In this document: positions 1 through 10,127 of the stretch, in pieces
Numbering within the stretch: the first letter of the stretch is position 1
How the letters are laid out: each line of letters begins with the position of its first letter
Source: Pseudo-nitzschia pungens
Lineage: Eukaryota; Bacillariophyta; Bacillariophyceae; Bacillariales; Bacillariaceae
NCBI GenBank assembly: GCA_037355855.1
Contig: CM074759.1
Location: 8,246,001-8,310,000 of the forward strand
Direction of reading: 5' to 3'
Length of the DNA: 64,000 nt
Program-made: the position numbers and the translations under genes
The notes under the pieces: model-generated
Told to the model about the DNA's origin: nothing
Seen by the model: only the letters and a program-made list of their open reading frames with translations
Databases searched by the model: none

Positions 1-120
1 AAAGATGACGCAAACGTGACACTGCACCGCACGCTTTTGCCGCGTTCGGTGAGTCATTCCTCGTCATCACCGACTAAGCCTTACGAGTACAAGGAAGGAA
101 GGAAGGAAGGAATCAATCAT

Positions 121-169
121 CGACTCGACTCGACTCGACTCGACTCGACGACTCGACTCGACTCGACTC
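121..169. repeat. (CGACT)n pentanucleotide array
   Basis: About ten tandem CGACT units with one interrupted unit near 146-150. It is one of many five-base arrays of different sequence in this window that lie in gene-flanking DNA or introns. Confidence 0.9.
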
Positions 170-481
170 AACACGCACTCGCGACCGACGGACGTGCCAC
201 AACGGTCGGATTCAACATTCAACGGAACCTTGTATTTTAAAAGTCGATCGAGTCGAACTTATCGAAAGGGGATGAAAATAATTCTGAGCAATTTTTTGTT
301 CGCACTCACTCACTCACTCTGCTCTCTCCCCCAAAATCAAAATCAACCAACCGAATGAAATACTACCGTACTAAGGTTACTTCTACTTCGTACTACGGTA
401 CAAGAATGACCCCTGACGCCAACAAGACCAGAAATCGATGATGGTGTTTTGTTGAGAGTGATGAGAACAGAAACAGAAGCG

Positions 482-497
482 ACCTTACCGGTAAGGT
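482..497. repeat. 16-bp perfect palindrome of the AACCTTAC/GTAAGGTT family
   Basis: ACCTTACCGGTAAGGT is its own reverse complement. It is one of the clearest copies of a motif that recurs in spacers throughout the window (10597, 27488, 34294 and others). Its function is unknown. Confidence 0.85.
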
Positions 498-806
498 TTA
501 CCCCTTCGCAACCAAAAAGATAAAAGCGGGAACTCTAATAAAATGAAGGAATTATTTATCCAAAGGAACACAACCAAAAAGAAAAAGACCCACTTCGGTT
601 CTCGGCCACGATAACCAAATCCACAAATCCCAAAACCCAATCCATCGTCAATCATCACAACATCTTTAGCTAGTCCCACTCCACCGATCCAAACCAACCA
701 AACCAAACCAACCAAACCAAAAACGCATAAAAACAATAACAACACTTCTAACAATTCCTGTAACAACAACAAGAAAAACACCACCACCACCACCACCACC
801 ACCAGA

Positions 807-2285
807 ATGCAACTGTATTTAACCATCACGGCCAAGGCCGGAGAGCGCGTCCCAATGGTTTTGGACAGCGGCGCCCCCGTGACTCCCCGGCAGCTTCGCG
901 CCAAGGTGTCGGAAACCACCAGGATTCCCCTCAAGGATCTGCGATTGATCTTTCGGGGACGCATGATCAAGGACGACGATTCGATCGCGGACGCGGCGAA
1001 GGAATTCAAGCTGGAGAACGACAGCGTCCTGCACTGCATGGGAAAACCGGTGGCCGACACCGAAAGCCACGGCAGCAACAGCAGCAGTGTTAGTGTTGGT
1101 GCGAATGCGGCATCCACCGCCGCGCCGTCTTCCGCACCCGCTTCCCGGGTTCCACCGCTCTCGGTTCCCGTCGCAACCACCGCGGCGGCGATTCCGTCCG
1201 CTGGCGCGAGTGCTGCCGGAAATGCTTCCGCTTCTTCCACCTCCGGCAACGGCAACGGCAGCAACGGCGCCGATCCCCTTTCCCTCGCCCTGGAGCGCCT
1301 CCGGACCCACAACCTCCCGAGCGTCTACGCCACCGCCGTCGCCACCCTCGACAAGGTCCTGGCCAACATCGTGGCGCACCCCATGGAGGAAAAATACCGG
1401 ACCGTCAAGCGGGCCAACCCCGCCTTTCGCAAGCGGCTCGGGGGCTGCACCGGGGGCCACGACTGCATGCTGGCCTGCGGCTTTGGGGTCGAGACCAACG
1501 AAAGCGGCGATGCCGTCTACAAGCTGCACGCGTCGGCCGACAAGTGGAACGCCCTGGTGGGCGCCAGGGAGGCCGTGGCGGAAGCCGTTGCGGCCTGCGG
1601 GGCCGAGCGGGAACGGGCCCGGCGGCAGCAGCAGCAGCGGGTCGCGGGAGGAGGCTTTGGTTCGGACGCGGCGGCGGCGGCGACGAATCACGGAATGGGA
1701 TCCGGTCCGGGAGGTTTTCCGTCCGCCGGCCTGAACGATCCCACCCTGCAGTCCGCCATGTCGCAGATGATGAGCAATCCCGAGGCCCTGCGACAGACCC
1801 TGCAGGTGAGTGACGCAAAGGAAAGCAAATGGGAGTGGAGTGGACCGGAGTGGACCGGAGTGGACCGAAGTGACTTACCATTGGACGGAGCCGAGTCCTG
1901 TTCGTGGATCGATGGATCGATCGATCATCGGTTACATTTGTGCCCGTGTTTTGTGTTTTTTGTTGGTTCACCGCGTTCTCGCAGATTGCTCACCTTGGTT
2001 TTGTTGTTGTTGTTGTTGTTGTTGTTGTTTCTTTTGTATGATTGTTATTATTATTATTATTACTACTACTACGCGCAATGAAAATATCGATGTTCGTTGC
2101 CGGTCTCCCAGAATCCCATGGTCCAGGAAATGATGCGCAACGATCCGAACGTTTCGCCCATGATGCGCCAATACCTCGAGCAGATTGCCAACAATCCCGC
2201 CATGCTCGAGCAAATGGCCCAGCGGATGCAGGATCCGATCGTCCGGGATCAGCTCCGCCGGGCCATGGAGGCCGGGGGAGGCGGA

Positions 2286-2321
<36 letters not shown>

Positions 2322-2465
2322 GTGAATCCGAACGGGAATGCGGCAACCGCCAGCCCGAACGCCGGCGCCGCGGCTCCACCGCCGCCACCACCCCAGAACG
2401 ATACGAGCCAGACCGAGGAGGAAATGATCGCCGAGGCGATCCGGCGATCCCTCCAAGACAATTGA
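807..2465 (+). CDS. Ubiquilin-like UBL-PUB-STI1-UIM protein
   Basis: Two exons, 807-1805 and 2112-2465, joined by a 306-bp phase-0 intron (CAG|GTGAGT ... CCCAG|AAT), give 450 residues. Residues 1-75 are a ubiquitin-like fold (LKDLRLIFRGRMIKDDDS). After a Ser/Ala-rich linker, residues about 155-255 match a PUB domain (LDKVLANI, KYRTVKRANPAF, LACGFGVE), the module by which PNGase-type cofactors bind the tail of p97/Cdc48. Exon 2 holds a Dsk2/ubiquilin STI1-type segment (NPMVQEMMRNDPNV, MRQYLEQIANNPAML) and a Gly-Met repeat. The C-terminus is a UIM-like helix (EEEMIAEAIRRSL) where ubiquilins have a UBA domain. The likely role is a shuttle carrying ubiquitinated clients between Cdc48 and the proteasome in cytosol or nucleus. 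The domains are visible; the role is inferred from the families. Confidence 0.85.
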
Positions 2466-3838
2466 TGGATGGATTTAGATGGATGAAAAATATAGATGGA
2501 TGGATTGTTGGATGGATTGATGGATGGATATTTTTCTACTAGTTTGCGAGCTGGTGGTGCTGACTGGCTGCTGCGTCGTGTTGGTAAGATAGCTCGCTTG
2601 CTAGTAGTAGAACAGCAACCGGCGTTCTTGCCGGCCAACAACAATAATAATACTCCTCACTACTCCTACTAGTACTTGTAGAACTAGTACTAGTACTAGC
2701 TACAAAACCATCCAGTTTCACTACTACTACTACTACTACTACAATTCCATCCAACGCTCTTGAGCCCAGAGGAAAATACTACTATTGTTACTAGTAGTGC
2801 TACTAGTAGTATTTCGTGATGTGACCAGTAGGCATTCACCAGCCACCAACGGTTGTCCTCAAATTTCACCACTGCTGCCGACTGTTCCACTCTTCAGAGA
2901 AAACCTAAAGGACTTCTGCTGTACAAGCACCACTATCATTATTATTATTTAGGATGGGACGCAAAAGTGTAGTAATGGTTTTGATGGTCTACCACCATTA
3001 TACATTACATGGATTGATGACGATGAAAGGGATCGCAAGTTCAGCTACAAGTTCAAGTACTACGAGTGAGATCTTACTTGTTGATACAGGGTAGAGCTAC
3101 CAGTAACTCTTACATACGAGTACTACGGTATTCAATATGGTGGACGAATGGATGCGTCGGATGTGTGGTGTGGTGTGGTGTGGTGGGATGGGATGTGGGG
3201 GCCATCCCCCCCAATAGGACCGACGTCAAGCACGGGACTCGACTCGACTCACTCAACGAAGAGTCGTCCCGTCGGCAGGAACTTTGTTCAATCAAAATCA
3301 ACAGTCTAATTACGTGAGGCTACTACAAAAATAAACTGCTTCCCGTGATTATTTTCGCAATTCCGCCCCCCCCAAATCTTTTGTTGTGTTGTTGAGATGA
3401 TGATTGTAAAGATGATGATTGCGGTTTTGGTTGCGAGAAAGCCGGTACGCATGGTACACAGTTTCCTACGTGTACGAGTAGTACCATGGATACTACTTGT
3501 ACCTAATCTTACTTCTTCGCACAAACTTTCTCGCATTCGCGTTCCTTTCTCTATCATCGAGTCTCATCATTTTCTTCTTCGGCGCAAGGAAGAAAGAAGG
3601 AAGGAAGGAAGGAATGAATCATCATAATCATCATTATCGTCGTTATCATCACTACAACTAAGGTTAACTACTCGTACCGCCAAACCCGAATGGTCTCCCC
3701 GGGAACGAACGAAGGATACCGTAGTCCGACACGACGCAGCACATACAAACACACACACACAGTACGGAACATCTCTACCGCACCATTTTCAATTTCACAC
3801 GGCTCCTTCCAACCAACCCTCACCGCGCAAACGAAAGG
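2466..3838. other. Spacer with simple repeats
   Basis: No gene is recognised. It contains a GATG-type array (2462-2530), ACTAGT-centred triplet stretches (2676-2742, 2776-2812), a GGTGT run (3166-3185), a GGAAGGAAGGAA run (3598-3612) and an AAGGTTAAC motif near 3660. The last 150 bases are the probable promoter and leader of the oxidase at 3839. Confidence 0.6.
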
Positions 3839-6719
3839 ATGACCGAATCGCAACCACAATACGGCTCGCTCGCTTCGGTCGCGGTCCATTGTGACACCGA
3901 GAAACGCAACTACTCCAATGGCGACAACAACAACAACAGCAGCAGCAGCAACAACAACAACGATAGAATGAATGATTTCTGGATAGAATCCCAGCGATTG
4001 GTGCCCTCCCAGCATTGCGACAACGACGAGAATGACAACGCGAACGACGATATTTCGTCCTTGCCAACGGCGAACAACAACAGCACCGCCGCAACCAACA
4101 CCAGCAGCCGTTCGAAACGAAACGCGCTCGTCGCAATTTCCTTGTGTCTCTGTCTCTCCGCGAGCGTCGGCATCGGTATCGGTGTCCTCGGATCGATCGG
4201 CGTGAACCACCGGTCCGACAAGCGTGCGTTTGCCGGGGGGTCCGATCTTTCGCCGATGGATGCGTACGCGGACGCGGATGCCTCGTTGGTGGGTGGAAGC
4301 ATCCGCGCTCCGACGGCAGCTGTGGATCCATCCGCATCCGGTGGCAATGGCAACGGCAATGGAAATAACGACGACGATGACGAAGAAGAAGAAGAAGAAG
4401 CATTCCGGACGTCTCCCTTTTTCGAGCACGTTCTGGAATGGAAGCAGCTCGATCTGGCCGATTCTCCCGAGAACCGGGGAGACGATGACTATGACTATGA
4501 TGACAACCAGAACAACCACAAGAAGAGCAACCACTACCGTGGAGCCCTCGAGTTTTGTTCCGATCCCGAACGCGGATTGTACGCCTACGGTCCGGTCGGA
4601 AACTGCGTGCCGGGAAAACCCGCTCCCCTCATTGTCATGAAACCCAAGCGGTACGTACGCGCTTGTGCGGTGTGCATTATACTCTGCTATACTTTGCCAT
4701 ACGGTACGGTACCGGAGTAGCAAACGAAACGAGAACTTTCGAACGAGATCGCGCCGACCCAGACTCGAAACGGAACGGAACGGCGCAATGGGTTCCGACA
4801 AAATCATCTTCCACTTGTTGGTAATTCGGACGTCTCTCACACCTTTGTGATCTGTTTCGCTGCCAATCCATTGGCCGGTTTGGTTTGTTGTTTGGTTGGC
4901 TCTTGCCATTTGCCATTTGCCTTGTTTTCCTCATCTCGTCTCGTCTCGCACCGTTTCTTGGCCGCAGCTTTTACCACCTGACCCTGGTCAACAACGCGCA
5001 CATCGATACCAATCTGCACACGCACGGATTGCACGTTTCGGGGGTCGGGACCGTCGACGACGTCACGAGGGTGGCCGAGCCCGGAAAGTGTCTCGAATAC
5101 GAGGTACGTGCGTGCGTGCCTGCCTGCGTGCCTGAATAAGCGAATGCCAATGCGTGTACTGCAATGCAGTGGAGTGGAGTGGAGTGGAATGCAGTGGAGG
5201 GAAGATCAATGCAGTTCAGTGCGTTCCGGTGTGCGTGAATAGGAACGCGAACGCGGTCGAATCTTTGGGGTTGCAAAGCCGAATAGAATACAACAGAACG
5301 GAACGGAACGGAACCAATCGAGGCGATGGATTCCTTCCCATGGTCGTTTGGGTTCCTCCATTTTAAAAAGTGTGTGTCCCACTCATTTCGTTTCGTTTCG
5401 TTTCGTTTGATTTATTTCATTTCATTTCATTTCGTTTCATTTCGTTTCTCTCTACTCCGACAACAACCAACCCGTTCCCCGTTCCATTCCAACACCAGTA
5501 TTACATCCTCGACGACGCCGACGTGGGAACCTTCTGGTACCATCCCCACCGACACCCGCTCGTGACACCGTGCGCCTTTGGGGGAGCCTACGGGATGCTC
5601 ATCGTGGAGGAAACGGTCCGAGACTACTACCCGAAGCACCTCGAACACTTTCTGAAACGAAACCAGGTCCTGCTGCAGTTCTCCAGCATGTACGACAAGA
5701 AACACCGACTCGGTGAGGGACGATCCAACAGGGTCAACGGTTTGGACTTTCTCGACCTGACCCTGCGAGCCGGTGCCTGGTATTACGTTCGCGTGTCCTC
5801 GGTGGTCTACGCCGAGTCGGTCAATTACGTCGAGTGGGAGAACTACGAAAAAAACGACGACGGCGACCACCACCACAGCAACAATGGTGATGATGCTTGC
5901 GACGTCCGAGTCGTTGCCTACGACGGGGTCTACCGATCGGAAATCCCGGGACCCAAACAAACGAAAAAGAAGAACCGCAACCGCAACCACAACGCAAAGC
6001 ACATGATGACGGTGTCGTCGCGGGGAGATTTTGCCGTCAAGTGCACCGGGGACGCCACCATTCACTTTCATCAGGGCCAAAAAAGCGAGGAATCGAAACT
6101 GGTTCGGATCCGCGTGGTTTCGTCATCGCTTCCGGAGGAGGAGGAGGACGCGCACGCCTCCGCCTCGAGCGGCAGCAGCAATGTCACGCACGTTGCGCTC
6201 CCGGCGGTCCTCCCGTCGTCTCCCTTTTGGGACGCCCACCGTTCCACACCGTGGAAACCCCGCCGGCCGTACTACATGCCGGATCTTTCCGATCACCGCG
6301 CTTCGTCGTCTTCGACGGTCGTCGACGAGTACTGGCACGTTTCGCTCGACGATTACTTTGCCAACGGCACCGAGGGCGTCTCGGTCAACCAGCGCGTTTG
6401 GGATCCGGACCGTCCCATCCGGACCTTTGATCTGGGCCAGCTGGTCGAGTACACCATTTGGTTGTCGCAGACCCACCCGTACCACGCGCACATCAACCGG
6501 ATGCAGATTGTGCAACCGGGGGGATGCGGCGGACGCTTCGAGGAGGGGGAGTACTTCGACACGGTCGTCCAGGTCGACGACGATGACAACGACGACGAGA
6601 ATGATACCGGGTGCAGGGTCCGGGTCAAGTTTTTCGATTTTGCCGGCCGGGTCGTGATCCATTGCCATCGGTTCAATCACGAGGACCAGGGCATGATGAC
6701 GGTGCGTAGTGTGGAATAA
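3839..6719 (+). CDS. Membrane-anchored multicopper oxidase
   Basis: Three exons, 3839-4650, 4968-5103 and 5499-6719 (donors CG|GTACGT and GAG|GTACGT, acceptors CGCAG and CCAG), give 722 residues. Residues about 1-95 are an Asn/Ser-rich cytosolic tail, followed by a hydrophobic anchor (about 98-120) and an acidic linker, so the catalytic part should face the lumen or cell exterior. All four multicopper-oxidase copper signatures are present: HTHGLHVSG (about 287), WYHPHRH (about 330), HPYHAHIN (about 643) and HCHRFNHEDQGM (about 704). Such enzymes couple four one-electron oxidations to reduction of O2 to water. In algae, ferroxidases of this superfamily serve high-affinity iron uptake, while others oxidise Mn(II), bilirubin-like or phenolic substrates; the sequence does not decide between these. 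The second intron carries a TTTCG/TTTCA array. There is no partner permease next to it. Confidence 0.88.
5385..5447. repeat. (TTTCG/TTTCA)n array inside oxidase intron 2
   Basis: A pyrimidine-rich five-base repeat fills the 3' half of the intron just upstream of the acceptor at 5498. A near-identical array lies in the first intron of the EH-domain gene (39157-39219, opposite strand to that gene). It may supply or extend a polypyrimidine tract here; that is inference. Confidence 0.85.
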
Positions 6720-7655
6720 TTGAATGAATGAATGAATGCATTGCGCGCGCAACAGGTACTCGTCGCATTGCGCCAGAATTTGGTTCGCGTATGCGTTTGC
6801 CTTTGCGTGCGTGCGTGCCTTTGCCTTTGCGAGATCCGGTGCAGCAATGCGCTGCGCGATTGCAGTCTGGGGCAGCGGGTCGGTCTCACCGTGGATTTTT
6901 TTTTGCTTTGCTTTGTTTCGTTTTGCTTTGCTTTGCTTTATTCCCCAAAAGTGGATCGACGTTCTGGGTGGACACGGGCACGAGATCAAGGCAGCTCCGC
7001 AAACCACTTGTGAAGCAGACTTATGAAGGAATGAACGAATGAACGAAGAATCATGAAGCGAGAGCAAAAACACAGAATGAGTACCGGATTGGGGGAGACG
7101 CTTCGATGCGTCGTTTGGAACTGAAATGGGAATACGCGGTGCGCGTTGTGTTGGGAATGTTCTGTAGTATACTAAATAATAGTATTTTATAAATTATATT
7201 CACACTTTAAAATAGTTATGGTAATAGTAATAGCTAATTGTACACACGGTGCCTAGCTTGTGGCACCTACTTTTTCATAGCTTAAGGAACCCGCTTGTCA
7301 CAAATGTTGCTTGCGACTAAAAAAATACTTCCGACTCTGGAGTGACCCTACAACACATACTAGTATCCATTGCAATCATCGTTTTGTACATATAATAAAA
7401 AGAGTCGAATTGAATTGAATTGAATTGAATCAAATCCAATCGAATCCAATCGAATCGAACACAAGATCCCCCCGATGCCCCGAGTTCTGCTCCAAAATTT
7501 CAATCGGTGTGAAATCCATGCGTTCTCCGTGCTTACCGCGCAGTAGAGTGCATCGTCGTGGTGTGGTCGGCAAACAATTCGTTGGACATGTCTGTCTGTC
7601 TGTATGTCTGTATCGTGGTCTGTTGGTTTGTGTATTTGCTCGCATGCTCGCTCGC
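6720..7655. other. Convergent 3' spacer
   Basis: Lies between the oxidase stop and the stop of the minus-strand dehydrogenase-like gene, so it should hold both 3' UTRs. It starts with an ATGAATGA repeat, becomes AT-rich around 7150-7230 (possible polyadenylation region) and has a GAATT-type array at 7404-7459. No gene is supported. Confidence 0.55.
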
Positions 7656-10127
7656 TCATTCGGTCGACCACCACGAACCGGCGGAGGCCATGTTCTTGGC
7701 CTTCATCGCCACGAATGCCAGCGTGCTGCTGGTGACCATCGTGAGCGTTTGTTTTGCCGAGGGAAGGTACGTGGCTGCGGCGGCGGTGCCGTCCCCGGGG
7801 CCGTCCACCGGGAGGATCGATGCGACGTGGTTCCCCGAGAGGAGGAGACTGTCGAGGATGCCCCTGTTCTGGTTCTGGCTCTGGCTCTGGCTCGGAGCCG
7901 CCCACTCCCAGACCGCATTCTGGCTCCACTCGTAGACCGCCTCCTGCAGGTCCTCGTCGTCCATGGAGGGAGACGAGAGAGCCGCCGCGTAGGATGGGTG
8001 GTGGGTGTCTTGGATCCGAAAGACCCGATCAAAGAAGGAATTCACCGCTCCTCCTCCTCCTCCCCCGGCACAACCACCGAAAAACGATCCCGAGGATACC
8101 TCCATGGTGCGAATCCTTGGATGAGCCCGGGCGATCTCCCGGTGCTGGAGGACTTCCGACAGCTTGGCGTACGCAAACTGAACGGGCAGCTGCAACAGCT
8201 GCATTGCTACAGGACCTTTCCGGTGCTGTTGAAGCAACCGGCTGGCGGGAAGAGATGAGGAGGATGACGAGGAGGATGATTCGTCGTTGTCGTTGTCGTT
8301 GTCGTCCTCGTCCTCGTCGTCATGGGTGTCCCCGCTCGCGCGGAGCTGGGATCCGTCGACGAGTGTCGCGTAGGGAGACGCGAACTGGACGAGTGTCCCG
8401 AACGGGCTCTGCTCCAATCGCGGGAGGAGTTTTTGCGTCACGAGCACCGACGAGAGGAAGTTGCCGGCATAGAGCGTGTCGTAGCCCTGTTTGGTCGTGG
8501 AGGTCCACGAGCGAATGGTCTCCTGGATCGTTGCTGTTGTTGTTGTTGTTGTTGTTGTTGTTGCTATTCCCGTCGGCTCCCGTTGCGGAGAAAGGCAGAG
8601 GTTTCCCGTGTGCACCAAGAAATCGATGCTTCCGCGCGTGTCGGTCAGCAGGGCATCGACGGCGTTCGAAACCGAGGCGAGATCCGAACAATCCAGCCCG
8701 GCCGGGGACGCCACCGTGGCGCCCAGCCGGTCGAATTTCTCTCGCAGCTGCCTCCCGAGCGCCGATGTCGTCTCGGACACCACCACGGTGATCCCTTTCA
8801 TGGGGTTTTCCTTGTCCGTTGCCTCGATGAAGAACGCGTTGGCCCGATCCACGATGGAATCGTGGTGATAGGCCGGCGTCTCCGGAACGAGGAGAAAAGG
8901 GACCAGAAGCACGATGGGAATCAGTAGGGAAAGAAAGTAGCAGGACCGTATTCGCTTTCGTGCCGCGTCTCTGTCGAGTCGGGACTTGGTGCGGTGTCGT
9001 CGTTTTGACCTGGTCTCGTGTTTTGGAGAAAGCGATTCTGTATGGACCATGGTTGGGCAGCTTTTGTCTTCGTGTTGGATGTGCTCTGTTAGTTCCACAA
9101 CGTTGCCGTTGGGTTGTTGGGAATCATGGATGAAGACTTCTGGTTCGGGGTTCGCTGTTGCTGTTGCTGTTGCTGCTACTGCGGTTGCGGTTGCGAGTTG
9201 CGACTTGGCAACCGCTCGCTCTCCCATTGTTTGATCGCGAACGCGTTCGTCGAAGCGTCTCATTTCTTCGTCCAACCGTTCTTCGGGATTGCCGTTGGAT
9301 TGCGATGGCGCATCCGGAATGGTCTCGGCGTTGACGCTGGTATCGGCTGCGATCGTCGGCTCCGCTGTTGGTTCTGTTTCTGTTTCTGCTTCTGTTTCTG
9401 CGGGTGGTGGTGGTGCGGTGGTTTGTTCTTGTTCTTGTTCTTGTTCTTTTTCTTCTTCCGCATTCTTGGAGGTGTCGCCATCCTCGTCCTCGTCGCTGAA
9501 AATGTAGGGATTTCGGGCGTTGCTGCCGATGCTGCTCGCCAGAGAGGAGGGTGTCGAGAGAAATCCCTCGCCGAGATCGTCCTCGGGGTCTCGGGGCGGG
9601 GTGTTGCTGTGGACGGTTAGATCCGCGGTGTCTCCGCTGTTGGTTCGTCGCAGAGAAATCGCGGTGGCCCGGGGACTGTCCGTGCTTCTCGTATCGTCCG
9701 TGGCGAGGCTTGAATGGTTGTTCTTGTTGTTGCTCTTGTTGTGTTGTTGTTGTTGTTGTTGTTGTTTGTTCTCCTTGAGGATTGTTTCGTGTTCCCCGAA
9801 AAGGGCGCCGCCAACGTTCTCTTTGGCTGGCGACCACAGGACGGTTGGAACGGTCGGACTCTCTCCTGCTGTCTTGGGGGATGCAACGGACGAAGCAACG
9901 GTTTCGGTGGGGCTCTGTGGCGCGTTCTTGTTTTGCTGTGTGCTGCACTTGTGGCACGGAGAAGAGAACAACTTTTTGATGGAGAGCTTTTTGGGCTTTT
10001 TCATGGCATGATGATTGTAATTCATACTATTATTATTGGTGTCGCTGTTCGTAATCTTCGTGCCACCACTTCCTGCTGCGTCCTTGTCGAAACCTCGACG
10101 ACTGGCGAGGCGGGGACTCAATCTCAT
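7656..10127 (-). CDS. Membrane-anchored degenerate short-chain dehydrogenase-like protein
   Basis: A single-exon reading frame of 823 residues. Residues 1-390 are low-complexity and probably disordered (polyQ, Glu/Gln and Ala/Thr runs) with basic patches. A hydrophobic anchor follows (about 393-412, FLSLLIPIVLLVPFLLV). From about 440 a Rossmann-type SDR domain begins (GITVVVSETTSALGRQL) and continues through LDCSDLASVSNAVDALL and IDFLVHTG. The usual TGxxxGxG cofactor loop is eroded to SETTSALG. The YxxxK active site aligns with FAYAKLSEVL near residue 650, so Phe stands where the catalytic Tyr belongs. It therefore looks like an SDR-derived protein that may no longer be a standard oxidoreductase. 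A TATATAT stretch lies about 25-30 bases upstream of the start codon. The C-terminal limit is taken at the first stop. The membrane topology is not known. Confidence 0.7.
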   Translation of the reverse strand: MRLSPRLASRRGFDKDAAGSGGTKITNSDTNNNSMNYNHHAMKKPKKLSIKKLFSSPCHKCSTQQNKNAPQSPTETVASSVASPKTAGESPTVPTVLWSPAKENVGGALFGEHETILKENKQQQQQQQHNKSNNKNNHSSLATDDTRSTDSPRATAISLRRTNSGDTADLTVHSNTPPRDPEDDLGEGFLSTPSSLASSIGSNARNPYIFSDEDEDGDTSKNAEEEKEQEQEQEQTTAPPPPAETEAETETEPTAEPTIAADTSVNAETIPDAPSQSNGNPEERLDEEMRRFDERVRDQTMGERAVAKSQLATATAVAATATATANPEPEVFIHDSQQPNGNVVELTEHIQHEDKSCPTMVHTESLSPKHETRSKRRHRTKSRLDRDAARKRIRSCYFLSLLIPIVLLVPFLLVPETPAYHHDSIVDRANAFFIEATDKENPMKGITVVVSETTSALGRQLREKFDRLGATVASPAGLDCSDLASVSNAVDALLTDTRGSIDFLVHTGNLCLSPQREPTGIATTTTTTTTTATIQETIRSWTSTTKQGYDTLYAGNFLSSVLVTQKLLPRLEQSPFGTLVQFASPYATLVDGSQLRASGDTHDDEDEDDNDNDNDESSSSSSSSSLPASRLLQQHRKGPVAMQLLQLPVQFAYAKLSEVLQHREIARAHPRIRTMEVSSGSFFGGCAGGGGGGAVNSFFDRVFRIQDTHHPSYAAALSSPSMDDEDLQEAVYEWSQNAVWEWAAPSQSQSQNQNRGILDSLLLSGNHVASILPVDGPGDGTAAAATYLPSAKQTLTMVTSSTLAFVAMKAKNMASAGSWWSTE

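Larger units (their letters stand above)
1..806. other. Left-edge non-coding flank and 5' leader
   Basis: No convincing coding sequence is seen. The stretch holds a GGAA run (about 91-111), a CGACT pentamer array (121-169), a TAAGGTTAC motif (372-380) and a 16-bp palindrome (482-497). From about 640 the sequence becomes an A/C-rich leader (AACCA and CACCAC runs) ending just before the start codon at 807, which fits a 5' UTR of the following gene. Confidence 0.6.

Noticed and set aside
1..240. 74-codon frame at the left edge
   Set aside because: It is largely a translation of the CGACT and GGAA arrays.
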